Assembly: GCA_041648505.1 (NCBI GenBank)
Contig: JBAZOY010000009.1
Coordinates: 1-51,990, forward strand
Origin: JBAZOY01 sp041648505
GTDB lineage: Bacteria > Desulfobacterota > Syntrophia > Syntrophales > CG2-30-49-12
Length of the DNA stretch: 51,990 nucleotides
Direction: 5' to 3'
Positions 24,399-33,167 of the stretch are shown piece after piece (the first letter of the stretch is position 1; every line of letters starts with the position of its first letter). Both the position numbers and the translations under genes were made by a program. The notes beneath the pieces are model-generated. The model ran no database searches and was not told where the DNA came from. It saw nothing but the letters and a program-made list of their open reading frames with translations.

Positions 24399-24851
24399 CT
24401 ATCTAAGCAGTCTCTTTTCCAGTTCCGTGATTTTATCGACACGTCTCTTATGCCGTCCCCCCTCAAAGGCCGTTTTTAACCAGGTGCCGGTTATTTCTAT
24501 CGCCGTCTCTATATCAGTTCGCCTGCCGGCGAGGACAAGAATATTGGTGTCATTGTGAAGTCTGCTCATGTGTGCCGTATCTTTATCGAGGCATAAGACT
24601 GCCCTGACGGAAGGGAATTTATTAGCCACGATGGTCATGCCGACACCGGAGCCACAGAGGAGTATACCCCTTTTGAATTCCCCCGAAGAAACTTTTTCGC
24701 TTACGGCAATACCAAAGTCAGGGTAATCAGAGGTATCTTCGCAGTGGGTTCCTAAATCGGTAATCTCCTCACCCACTTCAGCTAAATATCGCTTGATTTC
24801 CTCTTTAAGAGGATATCCCGCATGGTCTGAACCAATAACGATTTTACCCAT
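24399..24851 (-). CDS. rpiB: Ribose-5-phosphate isomerase B
   Basis: Interconverts ribose 5-phosphate and ribulose 5-phosphate; the latter is a riboflavin precursor as substrate of RibB. The 150-residue RpiB/LacAB fold is complete: IGSDHAGYPLKEEIKRYL, DLGTHCEDTSDYPDF, GILLCGSGVGMTIVANKFP with the catalytic Cys, and AHMSRLHNDTNILVLAGR. It follows fabF by 8 bases and precedes glyA, an order I recall from other deltaproteobacteria. Confidence 0.95.
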   Translation of the reverse strand: MGKIVIGSDHAGYPLKEEIKRYLAEVGEEITDLGTHCEDTSDYPDFGIAVSEKVSSGEFKRGILLCGSGVGMTIVANKFPSVRAVLCLDKDTAHMSRLHNDTNILVLAGRRTDIETAIEITGTWLKTAFEGGRHKRRVDKITELEKRLLR

Positions 24852-24859
24852 AATTATTT

Positions 24860-26101
24860 CTATCCGTCAAATTTTGTAAATAAAAGAGTTGCGTTCATTC
24901 CGCCAAAACCAAATGTATTGGACATGGCTGTATTTATTACCTTTTTTCTCGATCGGTGGGGTACATAGTCAAGGTCGCAGGCAGGATCAGGATGGTCCAG
25001 ATTAATGGTGGGCGGAATAATACCTTCGGAAATCGCTTTCACTGTAATAATGGCTTCCACACCGCCGGCGGCGCCTAAAAGATGGCCGGTCATAGATTTT
25101 GTCGAGCTTACGGCAATCACTTTGCTATGTTCTCCAAAAACCGTCTTAACGGCATCTGTTTCGTATAGATCATTGAGTTGTGTCGATGTACCATGAGCGT
25201 TAATATAGTCAATAGCGTCAGGAAGCATCCCTGCCTCATACAAGGCAGCCTGCATGCATCTTACGGATCCTTCGTGTCCGGGAGGTGGCGCTACTATATG
25301 AAAGGCATCACTGGTTGACCCGTATCCAATTATCTCTGCATATATCCTGGCCCCCCTGTTAAGGGCAAATGATAATTCTTCCAGGATCAATATACCCCCT
25401 CCTTCGCCGATGACAAAGCCATCTCGATCTATATCAAAAGGTCTGCTTGCCTTCTCAGGGTACTCGTTATTAAGGGATAATGCTTTCATGGCGTTGAAAC
25501 CGGCCACACAGAGAGGGGAGATAACTGCATCTGCTCCTCCTGCGATCATTGTATCGGCATAGCCATGAGAGATAATCCGGAAAGAATCTCCTATGGCATT
25601 TGTCCCTGCCGCGCATGCCGTTACCGAACAGTTTATGGGTCCTTTTAATCCGAATCTGATTGCTACATGACCGGAGGCAAGATTCGCGAGAACCGCCGGG
25701 ATGAAAAAAGGTGACGTTCTCGAAGGACCGGCCTTCAGGATTGCTTCTTTTTCCCTCTCCAAGGTAGCAAGTCCCCCGACAGCAGACCCTATTATTACAC
25801 CTGCCCTTTCAGCGCCGGCAGTATCGACAGTCAATCCGGCATCTTCTAAAGCCATCTGGGCGCATGCTAGAGAGTAGATGATGAAATTGTCCAACCGGCG
25901 AACCTCTTTTTTCCCGACAAAGTTCAACGGGTCAAAATGCTTCAGTTCTCCGGCGATCTTCGTCTCATAATCGGTGGCATCAAACTTTGTGATCTTTCCG
26001 ATTCCCGATTTTCCGGTGCAGATTCCCTCCCATGTATCTTTGACGTTATTACCGAGAGGAGTAACCGCACCAAGGCCCGTTATAACGACCCTCCTTTTCA
26101 A
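24860..26101 (-). CDS. fabF: 3-Oxoacyl-ACP synthase II (KAS II)
   Basis: Elongating condensing enzyme of fatty-acid synthesis. The 413-residue thiolase fold has the active-site Cys in CSVTACAAGTNAIGD and the two His in NAHGTSTQLND and KSMTGHLLGAAGG. Start is TTG at 26101 (LeuTrp-free context KRRVVITGLGAVTPLG), with GAGGTG 4 bases upstream. It lies 99 bases after acpP and 8 before rpiB. No FabH gene adjoins, so initiation must rely on genes elsewhere. Confidence 0.96.
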   Translation of the reverse strand: MKRRVVITGLGAVTPLGNNVKDTWEGICTGKSGIGKITKFDATDYETKIAGELKHFDPLNFVGKKEVRRLDNFIIYSLACAQMALEDAGLTVDTAGAERAGVIIGSAVGGLATLEREKEAILKAGPSRTSPFFIPAVLANLASGHVAIRFGLKGPINCSVTACAAGTNAIGDSFRIISHGYADTMIAGGADAVISPLCVAGFNAMKALSLNNEYPEKASRPFDIDRDGFVIGEGGGILILEELSFALNRGARIYAEIIGYGSTSDAFHIVAPPPGHEGSVRCMQAALYEAGMLPDAIDYINAHGTSTQLNDLYETDAVKTVFGEHSKVIAVSSTKSMTGHLLGAAGGVEAIITVKAISEGIIPPTINLDHPDPACDLDYVPHRSRKKVINTAMSNTFGFGGMNATLLFTKFDG

Positions 26102-26200
26102 CGAACACCTCTTTTCCAGGTAAACTTCAACTCGCTCACCTTCTGCTGCCCACCGGAGAACCGGAACATTTGAACCCGATCAAAAGATAAAAGTGAACGG

Positions 26201-26437
26201 CTAAGATATACCCCTGTTCTTGAGAAAATCAATCACATCCTGAATGGTTCTGATTTTTTCTATTTCATCATCATCAATCTGTATGCCGAAATTTTCTTCC
26301 ATCTCCATGATTAGTTCAACGAGGTCAAGGGAATCGGCCCCCAAATCATCTTGAAAAGATGCCGAAGGTACGCACTCTTCCCGGGAGACATCGAGTTGCT
26401 CCATAATGAGATTTATGACCTTTTCTTCAAGAGCCAT
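26201..26437 (-). CDS. acpP: Acyl carrier protein
   Basis: A 78-residue acidic helical carrier. The phosphopantetheine attachment Ser is in LGADSLDLVELIMEME, preceded by QDD. The strong ribosome site CAGGGGGG lies just upstream of ATG 26437. It sits between fabG and fabF, the conserved fab order. Confidence 0.97.
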   Translation of the reverse strand: MALEEKVINLIMEQLDVSREECVPSASFQDDLGADSLDLVELIMEMEENFGIQIDDDEIEKIRTIQDVIDFLKNRGIS

Positions 26438-26481
26438 AAAATTTCCCCCCTGTTATTTACTGGTTATTGTTTGTTTCCCGC

Positions 26482-27225
26482 TTACATATACAGGCCGCCA
26501 TTGACCCGGATGACCTGTCCCGTGATATAATTAGCCTCATCTGACACAAGAAAAGCGACCACCCCGGCTACATCTTCCGGTGTTCCAAGTCTTGCCAGAG
26601 GTATCTGATTTCTTACATTATGTTGTTCTTTATTTGAGAGAAAAGCAGTCATGTCTGTTTCAATAAATCCGGGAGATACGGCGTTAACACAGATGTTTCT
26701 CCCTCCCAGTTCTCGTGCTAATGATTTTGAGAGGCCGATAATGCCGGCCTTGGAGGCAGAGTAAGCAACCTGACCAGCGTTTCCTGCCTCAGCCACGACC
26801 GAGGTGATATTAACAATCCGTCCCCACCGTTGCTTCATCATATATCTGGTAACTGCCTGGCAACAGTTAAATACCCCTTTTAGATTCGTATTGATCAAAC
26901 AATCCCAGTCTTCCTCTTTCATCCTTACCATCAGACCATCAAGCGAGATACCGGCGTTATTGACCAGAATATCTATCCCGCCTTTTTCTTTTACCATGTC
27001 TCTGACACTAGCCCGTGTGGCCTCAAAATTTGACACATCAAAAGGGATTATTTTACCTTCGCCACCTTTTTTTCTTATTGCAAGAAGAGTGTCGAGGGCG
27101 GCTGATTCATTTTGAAGGTAATTTATATATACAAAAGCACCTTCACCGGCGAGTTTAACAGCACTGGCACGGCCGATTCCTCTCGAACCACCTGTGATGA
27201 GAGCTGTTTTCCCTGAGAGACTCAT
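26482..27225 (-). CDS. fabG: 3-Oxoacyl-ACP reductase
   Basis: NADPH-dependent reductase of the elongation cycle. The 247-residue short-chain dehydrogenase has the cofactor motif TGGSRGIGRASAVKLA and NNAGISLDG. The catalytic set is Ser in NITSVV and Tyr/Lys in YSASKAGI, and the C-terminus reads ISGQVIRVNGG-like (YITGQVIRVNGGLYM). It lies 44 bases before acpP and 30 after rpmF; plsX, fabH and fabD, often between rpmF and fabG, are absent. Confidence 0.95.
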   Translation of the reverse strand: MSLSGKTALITGGSRGIGRASAVKLAGEGAFVYINYLQNESAALDTLLAIRKKGGEGKIIPFDVSNFEATRASVRDMVKEKGGIDILVNNAGISLDGLMVRMKEEDWDCLINTNLKGVFNCCQAVTRYMMKQRWGRIVNITSVVAEAGNAGQVAYSASKAGIIGLSKSLARELGGRNICVNAVSPGFIETDMTAFLSNKEQHNVRNQIPLARLGTPEDVAGVVAFLVSDEANYITGQVIRVNGGLYM

Positions 27226-27255
27226 ATAAAACAGTTCAACCTCAAAAGTATTTGT

Positions 27256-27441
27256 TTAAGAGGTCTTTTCGAGTGCAACCACTTCACGCCCCTTATAAGT
27301 TCCGCATGATGGACAGGCACGATGAGGTAACTTAGGTTCATAACACTGCGGGCATGAAGAAGGCAAGGGAAGTGTCAGAAAATCATGCGATCTCCTCTTG
27401 TTTCTTCTTGTTCTTGAATGTCTTTTAACTGGATTAGGCAT
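27256..27441 (-). CDS. rpmF: 50S ribosomal protein L32
   Basis: A 61-residue zinc-ribbon form of L32. The start MPNPVKRHSRTRRNKRRSHD is diagnostic, and four cysteines occur as CPQC and CPSC with 12 residues between the pairs. The ribosome site is GGAAGGAAG. Directly follows the DUF177 gene by 31 bases, as in many bacteria. Confidence 0.97.
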   Translation of the reverse strand: MPNPVKRHSRTRRNKRRSHDFLTLPLPSSCPQCYEPKLPHRACPSCGTYKGREVVALEKTS

Positions 27442-27472
27442 AAGCTATCTTCCTTCCTTTCAAGTTTGACTT

Positions 27473-28012
27473 TTAAAACTTAACATTTTTTAAAACTGCC
27501 AGTCTTTCGTCTACAAAATCGATTTGGCAGTTACACCTTGCCATATTTAGATTAATACCACAATGGGCACATAGTCCCTTGCACGAATCTTTACAGAGTG
27601 CGTTTATGGGGATTTGAAGGATTATCTGTTCAAGAATAATCTGGTCTATGTTAACAGTATCGTCCTTATAGTAACCAAATTCAAGCTCTTCAAGGCTCAG
27701 CTCTAATTCTTCTTTCTCTTTGCCGGCCGAGGGGACTAATGTATACCGGAATTCATTTTTTAATGTATGAGAATTTAATTCCAGGCATCGGCAACACTCT
27801 ATGTCGGCGATTGTTTCTATATTCCCCGCAATTGATATGGTATCTCGTAGTCTTTCAATAGAGAGGAACACAGCAACCCCCTGAAGGGGAAAATCAATCT
27901 TTTCTTTTTCCGGCAAGAGATTATGAAACCAGCCTCCATCTTTTGAAATCTGGAGTTTCATTCCATCTTCCGGTATAGTCATTACATTAACCTTCAAGAT
28001 AGCCCCACCCAT
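27473..28012 (-). CDS. DUF177 (YceD-like) protein, linked to rpmF
   Basis: A 179-residue member of the YceD/DUF177 family, which in bacteria and plastids affects 23S rRNA accumulation. Four cysteines near the end (LCKDSCKGLCAHCGINLN, then MARCNC) form the usual metal-binding-like motif, and the middle region has CCRCLELNS-type cysteines (IADIECCRCLEL). Start uncertain: ATG 28012 lacks a ribosome site, whereas TTG 27997 (LKVNVMTIPEDG) has GGTGGGG 5 bases upstream and matches the usual short N-terminus. First gene of the long leftward operon. Confidence 0.88.
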   Translation of the reverse strand: MGGAILKVNVMTIPEDGMKLQISKDGGWFHNLLPEKEKIDFPLQGVAVFLSIERLRDTISIAGNIETIADIECCRCLELNSHTLKNEFRYTLVPSAGKEKEELELSLEELEFGYYKDDTVNIDQIILEQIILQIPINALCKDSCKGLCAHCGINLNMARCNCQIDFVDERLAVLKNVKF

Positions 28013-28034
28013 AAAGATTAATTAAAGTAAGCCA

Positions 28035-28110
28035 CCTTTGAAAATTGTATTTATCGGTGCTTAAAAATCTTTTTCGACTATACTTCACTTTGCTGCAAAG
28101 GTTTCAGTTA
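28035..28110 (+). repeat. Dispersed intergenic repeat copy
   Basis: CTTTGAAAATTGTATTTATC, then GGTGCTTAAAAATCTTTTTCG, with ACTTTGCTGCAAAG further on. Closest to the copies at 24251 and 50964. It lies in the upstream region of the leftward operon. Listed as one unit; the GGTGCTTA part overlaps the CGGCGCTC block of other copies. Confidence 0.65.
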
Positions 28111-28260
28111 AAGCATACTATATTAAAACGCGTTAGTTAATTATAAATCAGTATGATTGTCAAGAATAATTTATTGAATTAAAAACTCTAAACAATTGGA
28201 AAAGGTCTTGATTTCCGGGTAATTAAGATTTTTTCGAGTTAAATACGTCTGTAGTAACCT

Positions 28261-28343
28261 GAGTTAAGTAAATACCTCCTAAGACATAATAGAAGGCTAC
28301 AGTATTAACCTCTATAGGTTCTTTAAGGTGATATTTACTTGAG
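28261..28343. promoter_or_regulatory. Inverted repeat in the divergent DUF177-mobB intergenic region
   Basis: TTAAGTAAATACC at 28264-28276 faces GGTGATATTTACTTGA at 28327-28342; nine consecutive pairs, one mismatch, then more. Between them AACCTCTATAGGTT (28307-28320) is a small hairpin. A partial third copy of the left arm, GAGTTAAATACGTC, lies at 28236-28249. The 28013-28541 interval carries no coding gene, only this and the repeat at 28035. It may be a regulator site pair or a structured RNA; I cannot tell which. Confidence 0.35.
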
Positions 28344-28541
28344 TTTGTACCTTATCTAACTTAAAATGTCCTGGTCAGTAGCCATAATTAAGGTGGCAGA
28401 AGTAAGAATAAAAAGACACCGTTATCAATAAGTCGCGGTAGACATACAGTATTTCTATCCTGGATTATGATTCGCGGGTGGTTATAGCGCCGGATTACTC
28501 ACGGCAGAAGAATTATGGGAAAATAGCGCACAAGGAGAGAA

Positions 28542-29048
28542 ATGATTCCCATCGTCTCTATTATTGGTAGATCAAAGACAGGCAAGACAACACTGATGGA
28601 AAAACTGATTCCCGAATTAGTCAGGAGAGGATATCATGTAGCCACTATCAAACATGATGTCCACGGGTTTGTTATTGACCAGGAAGGAAAGGACAGCTGG
28701 CGTCATAAAAAAGCGGGGGCTCGTACCACCATAATTTCATCGCCATGGAAGGTTGCCGTCATCGAAGATGTAGAAAGAGATTACGAACTTGCCGAACTTA
28801 GAGATAGATATGTCAGGGATGTGGATGTTATCTTGTCCGAAGGGTACAAGGGGAACCCCCACCCCAAGATAGAAGTTTTTCGAGAGGCACTGGGGACGGA
28901 TCTTCTCTGTTGTAAAAGTGATAATCTCATTGCCATCGCCAGCGATAAACATCTGGAAACGGGCGTTCCCTGCCTTGATATTAACGATGCGACAGGATTG
29001 GTTGACCTTATCGAAACGAAATTTCTCACAACTCGCAGGAAGGCATAG
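28542..29048 (+). CDS. mobB: Molybdopterin-guanine dinucleotide biosynthesis adapter MobB
   Basis: GTP-binding partner of MobA in forming the guanine-dinucleotide molybdenum/tungsten cofactor for formate dehydrogenases and related enzymes. The 168-residue protein has the P-loop GRSKTGKTTLMEKL, then KHDVHGF, DSWRHKKAGA, and DVILSEGYKGNPHPKIEVFR, all standard for MobB. The ATG follows AAGGAGAGAA. No other cofactor gene is nearby. Its presence suggests molybdo- or tungstoenzymes in the cell. Confidence 0.93.
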   Translation: MIPIVSIIGRSKTGKTTLMEKLIPELVRRGYHVATIKHDVHGFVIDQEGKDSWRHKKAGARTTIISSPWKVAVIEDVERDYELAELRDRYVRDVDVILSEGYKGNPHPKIEVFREALGTDLLCCKSDNLIAIASDKHLETGVPCLDINDATGLVDLIETKFLTTRRKA

Positions 29049-29148
29049 AAGCACAAAGAAAAAACGAGCGCGTAGTGGTTTAATCAGGAATTAAGACCAA
29101 TAGTTGAGATGACTTTGTGTCTATGCCCCATTGCACTTATTAAGATCA

Positions 29149-31350
29149 ATGACTTCAGAAAATCTTACAGACCTCCAGGGCCAGATTGAGAGAATTACCT
29201 ATACTAATGAGGAAAACGGATACACCGTCGCCAAGGTAAGGGTTTACGGCCGGCGGATATTAGTTACCGTGATCGGTAATATTTTGCATCCGATACCGGG
29301 CGAAATTATAAAGATGAAGGGGAAGTGGAGCAACCACCCCAAATATGGAGAACAATTTGATGTTGTCAACTGCCAGTGCGCAATTCCGGCATCCGTTTAC
29401 GGGATGGAGAAATACCTTGGATCGGGATTGATCAAAGGCATAGGTCCTGTTATGGCCAAACGGATCGTAAAAGAGTTTAAAGATAAAACACTCGACGTTA
29501 TAGAAAGTGATATCGGTAAACTTTCTCAGATTGAGGGTATCGGCAGAAAACGAATTGAGATGATCAAAAAGGCGTGGGAGGAGCAAAAAGAGGTCCGGCA
29601 GGTCATGCTATTCCTACAGTCTCAAGGTGTCGGTTCAGGATATGCTGCAAAAATATATAGAGAATACGGTAATGACGCCATCGCGATTGTTAAAGAGAAC
29701 CCGTATCGACTGGCAACAGATGTACATGGTATCGGGTTTATCACTGCGGACAAGATTGCAGAGAAACTGGGGTTTGCCAATGATTCAGTATTGCGATCCG
29801 AAGCTGGTATTCTCTATGTTCTCAGTGAGCTTGCCGATGAGGGCCATGTTTATTACCCTTATGAACCTCTCGTTGATAAATGCCGGAAGATCCTCGACGT
29901 AGAAAGAGAAGTCATTGTTGATGCCATGGATAGTGCTGCCGAGAATGGAAGGATTTTCATTGACGATTCAGGGAAGAGCGCCGAAAAAACCATGGACGGC
30001 AGAGCGGTTTATCTTACTCCGTTTTACATGTCTGAAACAAATCTCGCGGCTCGTTTAGCCTCCCTCATACGTGCTCCGTGGGCTGTTAGAAATATAGATT
30101 TAAATAAAGCTGTTCCATGGGTACAGGAAAAACTTCACATTACCATGGCGGATAAACAGGTCGATGCCTTCAAATGTGCTACCCGGCATAAGGTAATGGT
30201 AATTACCGGTGGTCCAGGTACCGGCAAGACAACTATTATCAATGCAATCATTAAGATTTTTTCTGCCATCAAGGTGAAAATTATGCTGGCCGCTCCAACA
30301 GGCAGAGCGGCGAAGAGGATGAGCGAGGCAACCGGGCACGAGGCTAAAACAATCCATCGCATGCTTGAGTATAGTATGCAGAAAGGCGGTTTTCAGAAAA
30401 ACGATGGAAACCCCCTGGAGTGCCATTTACTCGTTGTTGATGAGGCTTCCATGATCGACAACATTCTTATGCATCATCTCTTAAAGGCTATACCTCTAAC
30501 GGCAACATTAATCCTGGTTGGTGATGTAAACCAGCTCCCTTCTGTCGGTGCCGGAGCAGTCCTCAAAGACATCATTGATTCCGGAACAGTCCCGGTTGTT
30601 GAACTAACCGACATCTTCCGACAGGCAAGGGAGAGTTCTATCGTTGTTAATGCCCACAAAATAAACGAAGGTAAAATCCCGTATCTGAAGTCTTCGCCGG
30701 AAAAACTTCAGGACTTTTATTTCATAGAGGAGGAAGACCAGGAAAAGGTACTGGCCATGATCATCACCCTTGTCAAAGAACGGATACCAAAACGGTTCCA
30801 CCTTGATCCTCTTGACGATGTCCAAATTCTCACCCCCATGCACAGAGGCATGGTTGGCGCCGGGAATCTGAATATTGAACTACAGAAGGCATTAAATCCT
30901 GGCAAAGAAGAAGTAATTCGGGGAGGGAGGAATTTTCGTATTAATGACAAGGTAATGCAGATCAGAAACAATTATAACAAAGATGTCTATAATGGAGACA
31001 TTGGCCGGATTACCGGTATTGATGATGAAGCCCAGGAGGTTACCGTAACCGTTGATAACCGGCAGGTGACTTATGACTATCGCGATCTTGACGAACTAGT
31101 CCATGCCTACGCGATATCTGTTCATAAATCTCAGGGATCGGAGTATCCGGCAGTGATCATCCCTATCATGACTCAGCATTTTGTGCTTCTCCAGAGAAAC
31201 TTGATATATACGGGAGTGACCAGGGGGAAAAAACTAGTTGTCTTAGTAGGATCCAGGAAAGCTCTGGCTATTGCCGTGAAGAACAATAAAACCCGCCGAC
31301 GCTATACGTTATTGAAACAGCGGCTGATTACGAAATGTTCTAATGCGTAA
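29149..31350 (+). CDS. recD2: RecD2-type DNA helicase
   Basis: 5'-3' superfamily 1B helicase found in bacteria without RecBCD's other subunits, involved in DNA repair. The 733-residue protein has an N-terminal region with a beta domain (TYTNEENGYTVAKVRV) and tandem helix-hairpin-helix elements (GLIKGIGPVMAKRIV, IEGIGRKRIEMI, VHGIGFITADKIA). The helicase core begins with Walker A ITGGPGTGKTTIINA and contains LAAPTGRAAKRMSE, the Walker B LLVVDEASM, and GDVNQLPSVGAG. A C-terminal motif YAISVHKSQGSEYPAVIIPI closes the core. ATG 29149 is chosen; a TTG at 29131 also fits. It lies 100 bases after mobB and is followed by a two-way terminator. Confidence 0.95.
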   Translation: MTSENLTDLQGQIERITYTNEENGYTVAKVRVYGRRILVTVIGNILHPIPGEIIKMKGKWSNHPKYGEQFDVVNCQCAIPASVYGMEKYLGSGLIKGIGPVMAKRIVKEFKDKTLDVIESDIGKLSQIEGIGRKRIEMIKKAWEEQKEVRQVMLFLQSQGVGSGYAAKIYREYGNDAIAIVKENPYRLATDVHGIGFITADKIAEKLGFANDSVLRSEAGILYVLSELADEGHVYYPYEPLVDKCRKILDVEREVIVDAMDSAAENGRIFIDDSGKSAEKTMDGRAVYLTPFYMSETNLAARLASLIRAPWAVRNIDLNKAVPWVQEKLHITMADKQVDAFKCATRHKVMVITGGPGTGKTTIINAIIKIFSAIKVKIMLAAPTGRAAKRMSEATGHEAKTIHRMLEYSMQKGGFQKNDGNPLECHLLVVDEASMIDNILMHHLLKAIPLTATLILVGDVNQLPSVGAGAVLKDIIDSGTVPVVELTDIFRQARESSIVVNAHKINEGKIPYLKSSPEKLQDFYFIEEEDQEKVLAMIITLVKERIPKRFHLDPLDDVQILTPMHRGMVGAGNLNIELQKALNPGKEEVIRGGRNFRINDKVMQIRNNYNKDVYNGDIGRITGIDDEAQEVTVTVDNRQVTYDYRDLDELVHAYAISVHKSQGSEYPAVIIPIMTQHFVLLQRNLIYTGVTRGKKLVVLVGSRKALAIAVKNNKTRRRYTLLKQRLITKCSNA

Positions 31351-31380
31351 CTGTCAAGAACTCATTTCTTAAAACAAGAA

Positions 31381-31426
31381 CTTATCCGTAAATGTTACTT
31401 TTAGCGCATGCTTATTTACGGATAAG
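31381..31426. terminator. Bidirectional hairpin between recD2 and the crotonase gene
   Basis: CTTATCCGTAAAT (31381-31393) and ATTTACGGATAAG (31414-31426) are a perfect 13-bp inverted repeat with a 20-base loop, in the 104-base gap between two convergent genes. T-runs are short on both sides. Confidence 0.55.
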
Positions 31427-31454
31427 CCCTAATCTAATTCAACGGTTTCATTTT

Positions 31455-32240
31455 TTAATCAAAAACAACTTTTCTCTTCTCAACAAATGCTTTCAGCCCT
31501 TCCGTCACATCGTTGTCGTATAAGATATGCTTGCTGGCGGCGACAATTTCGAGCTCCAACCCGGTATATTTATCCACCTGTCCTCCCCAGTTCACCAGCG
31601 TCTTAGTCAGCTTCATTGCACCTCTGCTCTTCTCCCGCAGCGTACTTGCCAGTTCATTTACTGCCTCGTCTAATTTATCATGGGGGACAACACGATTAAC
31701 AATACCAAGCACTTGCGCTTCCGTTGCTGTCAGCCACTTTCCGGTAAGCAATATTTCCAGCGCTCTTCTTGCACCTATCAACCGAACAAGCCTCTGTGTT
31801 CCACCGCCTCCGGCAATTAAGCCAAAATTAATGTGCTGATCCCCGAGGCGAGCATCTTCAGAAGCAACGGCCAGATCACAAGCCAGTACCAGTTCAAGAC
31901 CACCGGCTAAGGCAAAACCATTGACCGCAGCAATTACCGGCTTATCCAACTTCTCGATAGCATTAAATGATCGGTGCCACGTCCTGATGAAATCATCCCA
32001 CGTCTTGGGATTGTTCCTTGCTACTTTCTGCACAAAGTTTAAATCTCCTCCGGCAGAAAAGGCCTTTCCTGATCCTGTAATAATCACTACTTTTACCGAA
32101 GTATCTTTTTCGATGTCGCTAATCGCTTCTCCTATCTCCGAGATAGTCTTCCAATCTAAAGGATTTAATTTATCCGGGCGATTCAAGGTTATCTTAGCGA
32201 TCTTATCTTTCTTTTCCAGAAGAATATTAGTATATTCCAT
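31455..32240 (-). CDS. Enoyl-CoA hydratase/isomerase family protein
   Basis: A 261-residue crotonase-fold enzyme acting on acyl-CoA thioesters. The oxyanion-hole motif is present (KAFSAGGDLNFVQ and AVNGFALAGGLELVLACDLAVA). The first catalytic Glu (Glu144 of rat hydratase) is kept in GGLELV. The second (Glu164) sits in PEI of canonical hydratases; here the segment reads GDQHINFGLIAGGGGTQRL, with His instead. This argues for an isomerase, hydrolase or other crotonase reaction rather than standard hydration. The ATG follows GGGGAGGTAAACTT. An acyl-CoA dehydrogenase relic lies just upstream, so it once belonged to a beta-oxidation-type cluster. Confidence 0.88.
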   Translation of the reverse strand: MEYTNILLEKKDKIAKITLNRPDKLNPLDWKTISEIGEAISDIEKDTSVKVVIITGSGKAFSAGGDLNFVQKVARNNPKTWDDFIRTWHRSFNAIEKLDKPVIAAVNGFALAGGLELVLACDLAVASEDARLGDQHINFGLIAGGGGTQRLVRLIGARRALEILLTGKWLTATEAQVLGIVNRVVPHDKLDEAVNELASTLREKSRGAMKLTKTLVNWGGQVDKYTGLELEIVAASKHILYDNDVTEGLKAFVEKRKVVFD

Positions 32241-32244
32241 AAGT

Positions 32245-32455
32245 TTACCTCCCCTTTACTGCAGAGTAAATCCGCTGCTTAAACAAATTTTCTGTTGAAT
32301 ACCTCTCCCGTGCCATGACTATCATTTGAAGCTCAGGAGTGCCGTCCATAATCTCCGTAACAGTAGCATCTCTAAACTGTTGTTCTGCGGGGCATTCCTC
32401 ATTATAACCAAATCTTGACAAGCAAGGTATCACGGGCAACCCGAAGTGCCGCTTT
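32245..32455 (-). pseudogene. C-terminal remnant of an acyl-CoA dehydrogenase
   Basis: The leftward frame reads FGYNEECPAEQQFRDATVTE, then MDGTPELQMIVMARER. This matches the end of acyl-CoA dehydrogenases (GGYGYNEEYP..RDA...IYEGT.EIQ...IAR). About 70 codons remain, and a shift near 32415 joins it to a preceding VARDTLLVKI-like segment in another frame. The rest of the gene is missing. It lies directly upstream of the crotonase gene in the same direction. The interval 32456-33167 holds no gene, only the dispersed repeat at 32650. Confidence 0.6.
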
Positions 32456-32649
32456 ATTGTGAAACCATTTAGATAGATGCTTCTTTGTTATAGAAAAACC
32501 CTTTTAAAAACCTCCTTCCTTTTCTAATTATAACCCCAACCTGAAATATTTAATCGTAATCTATGAATCAGGGAACACTCCGATATCCTCTTTAATTTTA
32601 ATAAGAGAGACCCTTACAACATAATTAAAATTGGAGTTGGAAGACGCGC

Positions 32650-32815
32650 GATAAAGATTTTTCAGGAATCATGCAGCTAAAGCTTAGTGCCGGCAAAAGC
32701 AATATATGAACGGGTAAGTGCGAGTTATGCCTTTTCATTCAATTAAGACGCGCATGGTCGAAAAAGCTTCTGAGCGCCGATGGATACATTTTCCAGAACT
32801 CCCGCAAAAGCTATC
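32650..32815 (-). repeat. Dispersed intergenic repeat copy, inverted
   Basis: Read on the minus strand it begins GTTCTGGAAAATGTATCCATC, followed by GGCGCTCAGAAGCTTTTTCG and ACCATGCGCGTCTTAATTG. It later gives CATAACTCGCACTTACCCG and GCTTTTGCCGGCACTAAG. The last two blocks also occur in the 50964 copy as CATAAATCACGCTTACG and CTTTACCGGCACTG. This is the longest match in the set. Confidence 0.65.
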
Positions 32816-33167
32816 TGTGTTGCGATATAAAGTCAAGAAATTTTTGTAACTAACTGTGCCGTTCTTTTTTACTTATATCCTACCGGTATGATCAGGATAG
32901 GATCGTATATCTTATCGATACTCAGTACTTATAGAACTATTTTCTTCCTGTCTCCGGACGCTGAAAAGCTAAGCCGCTGAGGTATGAGGATATCAATGTC
33001 CGGGCGCAGGATATATCTGATGCTGGAAATAAAACTTATTTACACAGTATCATTTTATGAACTATAATTTTAAGGTATACAGAATAGTTTGGTAATACTG
33101 AAACATAAAGTGGTGGGATTTGGGGCATAACTCCCAAAGTACAAAGTTATTTTATGAAATTTGGGCA

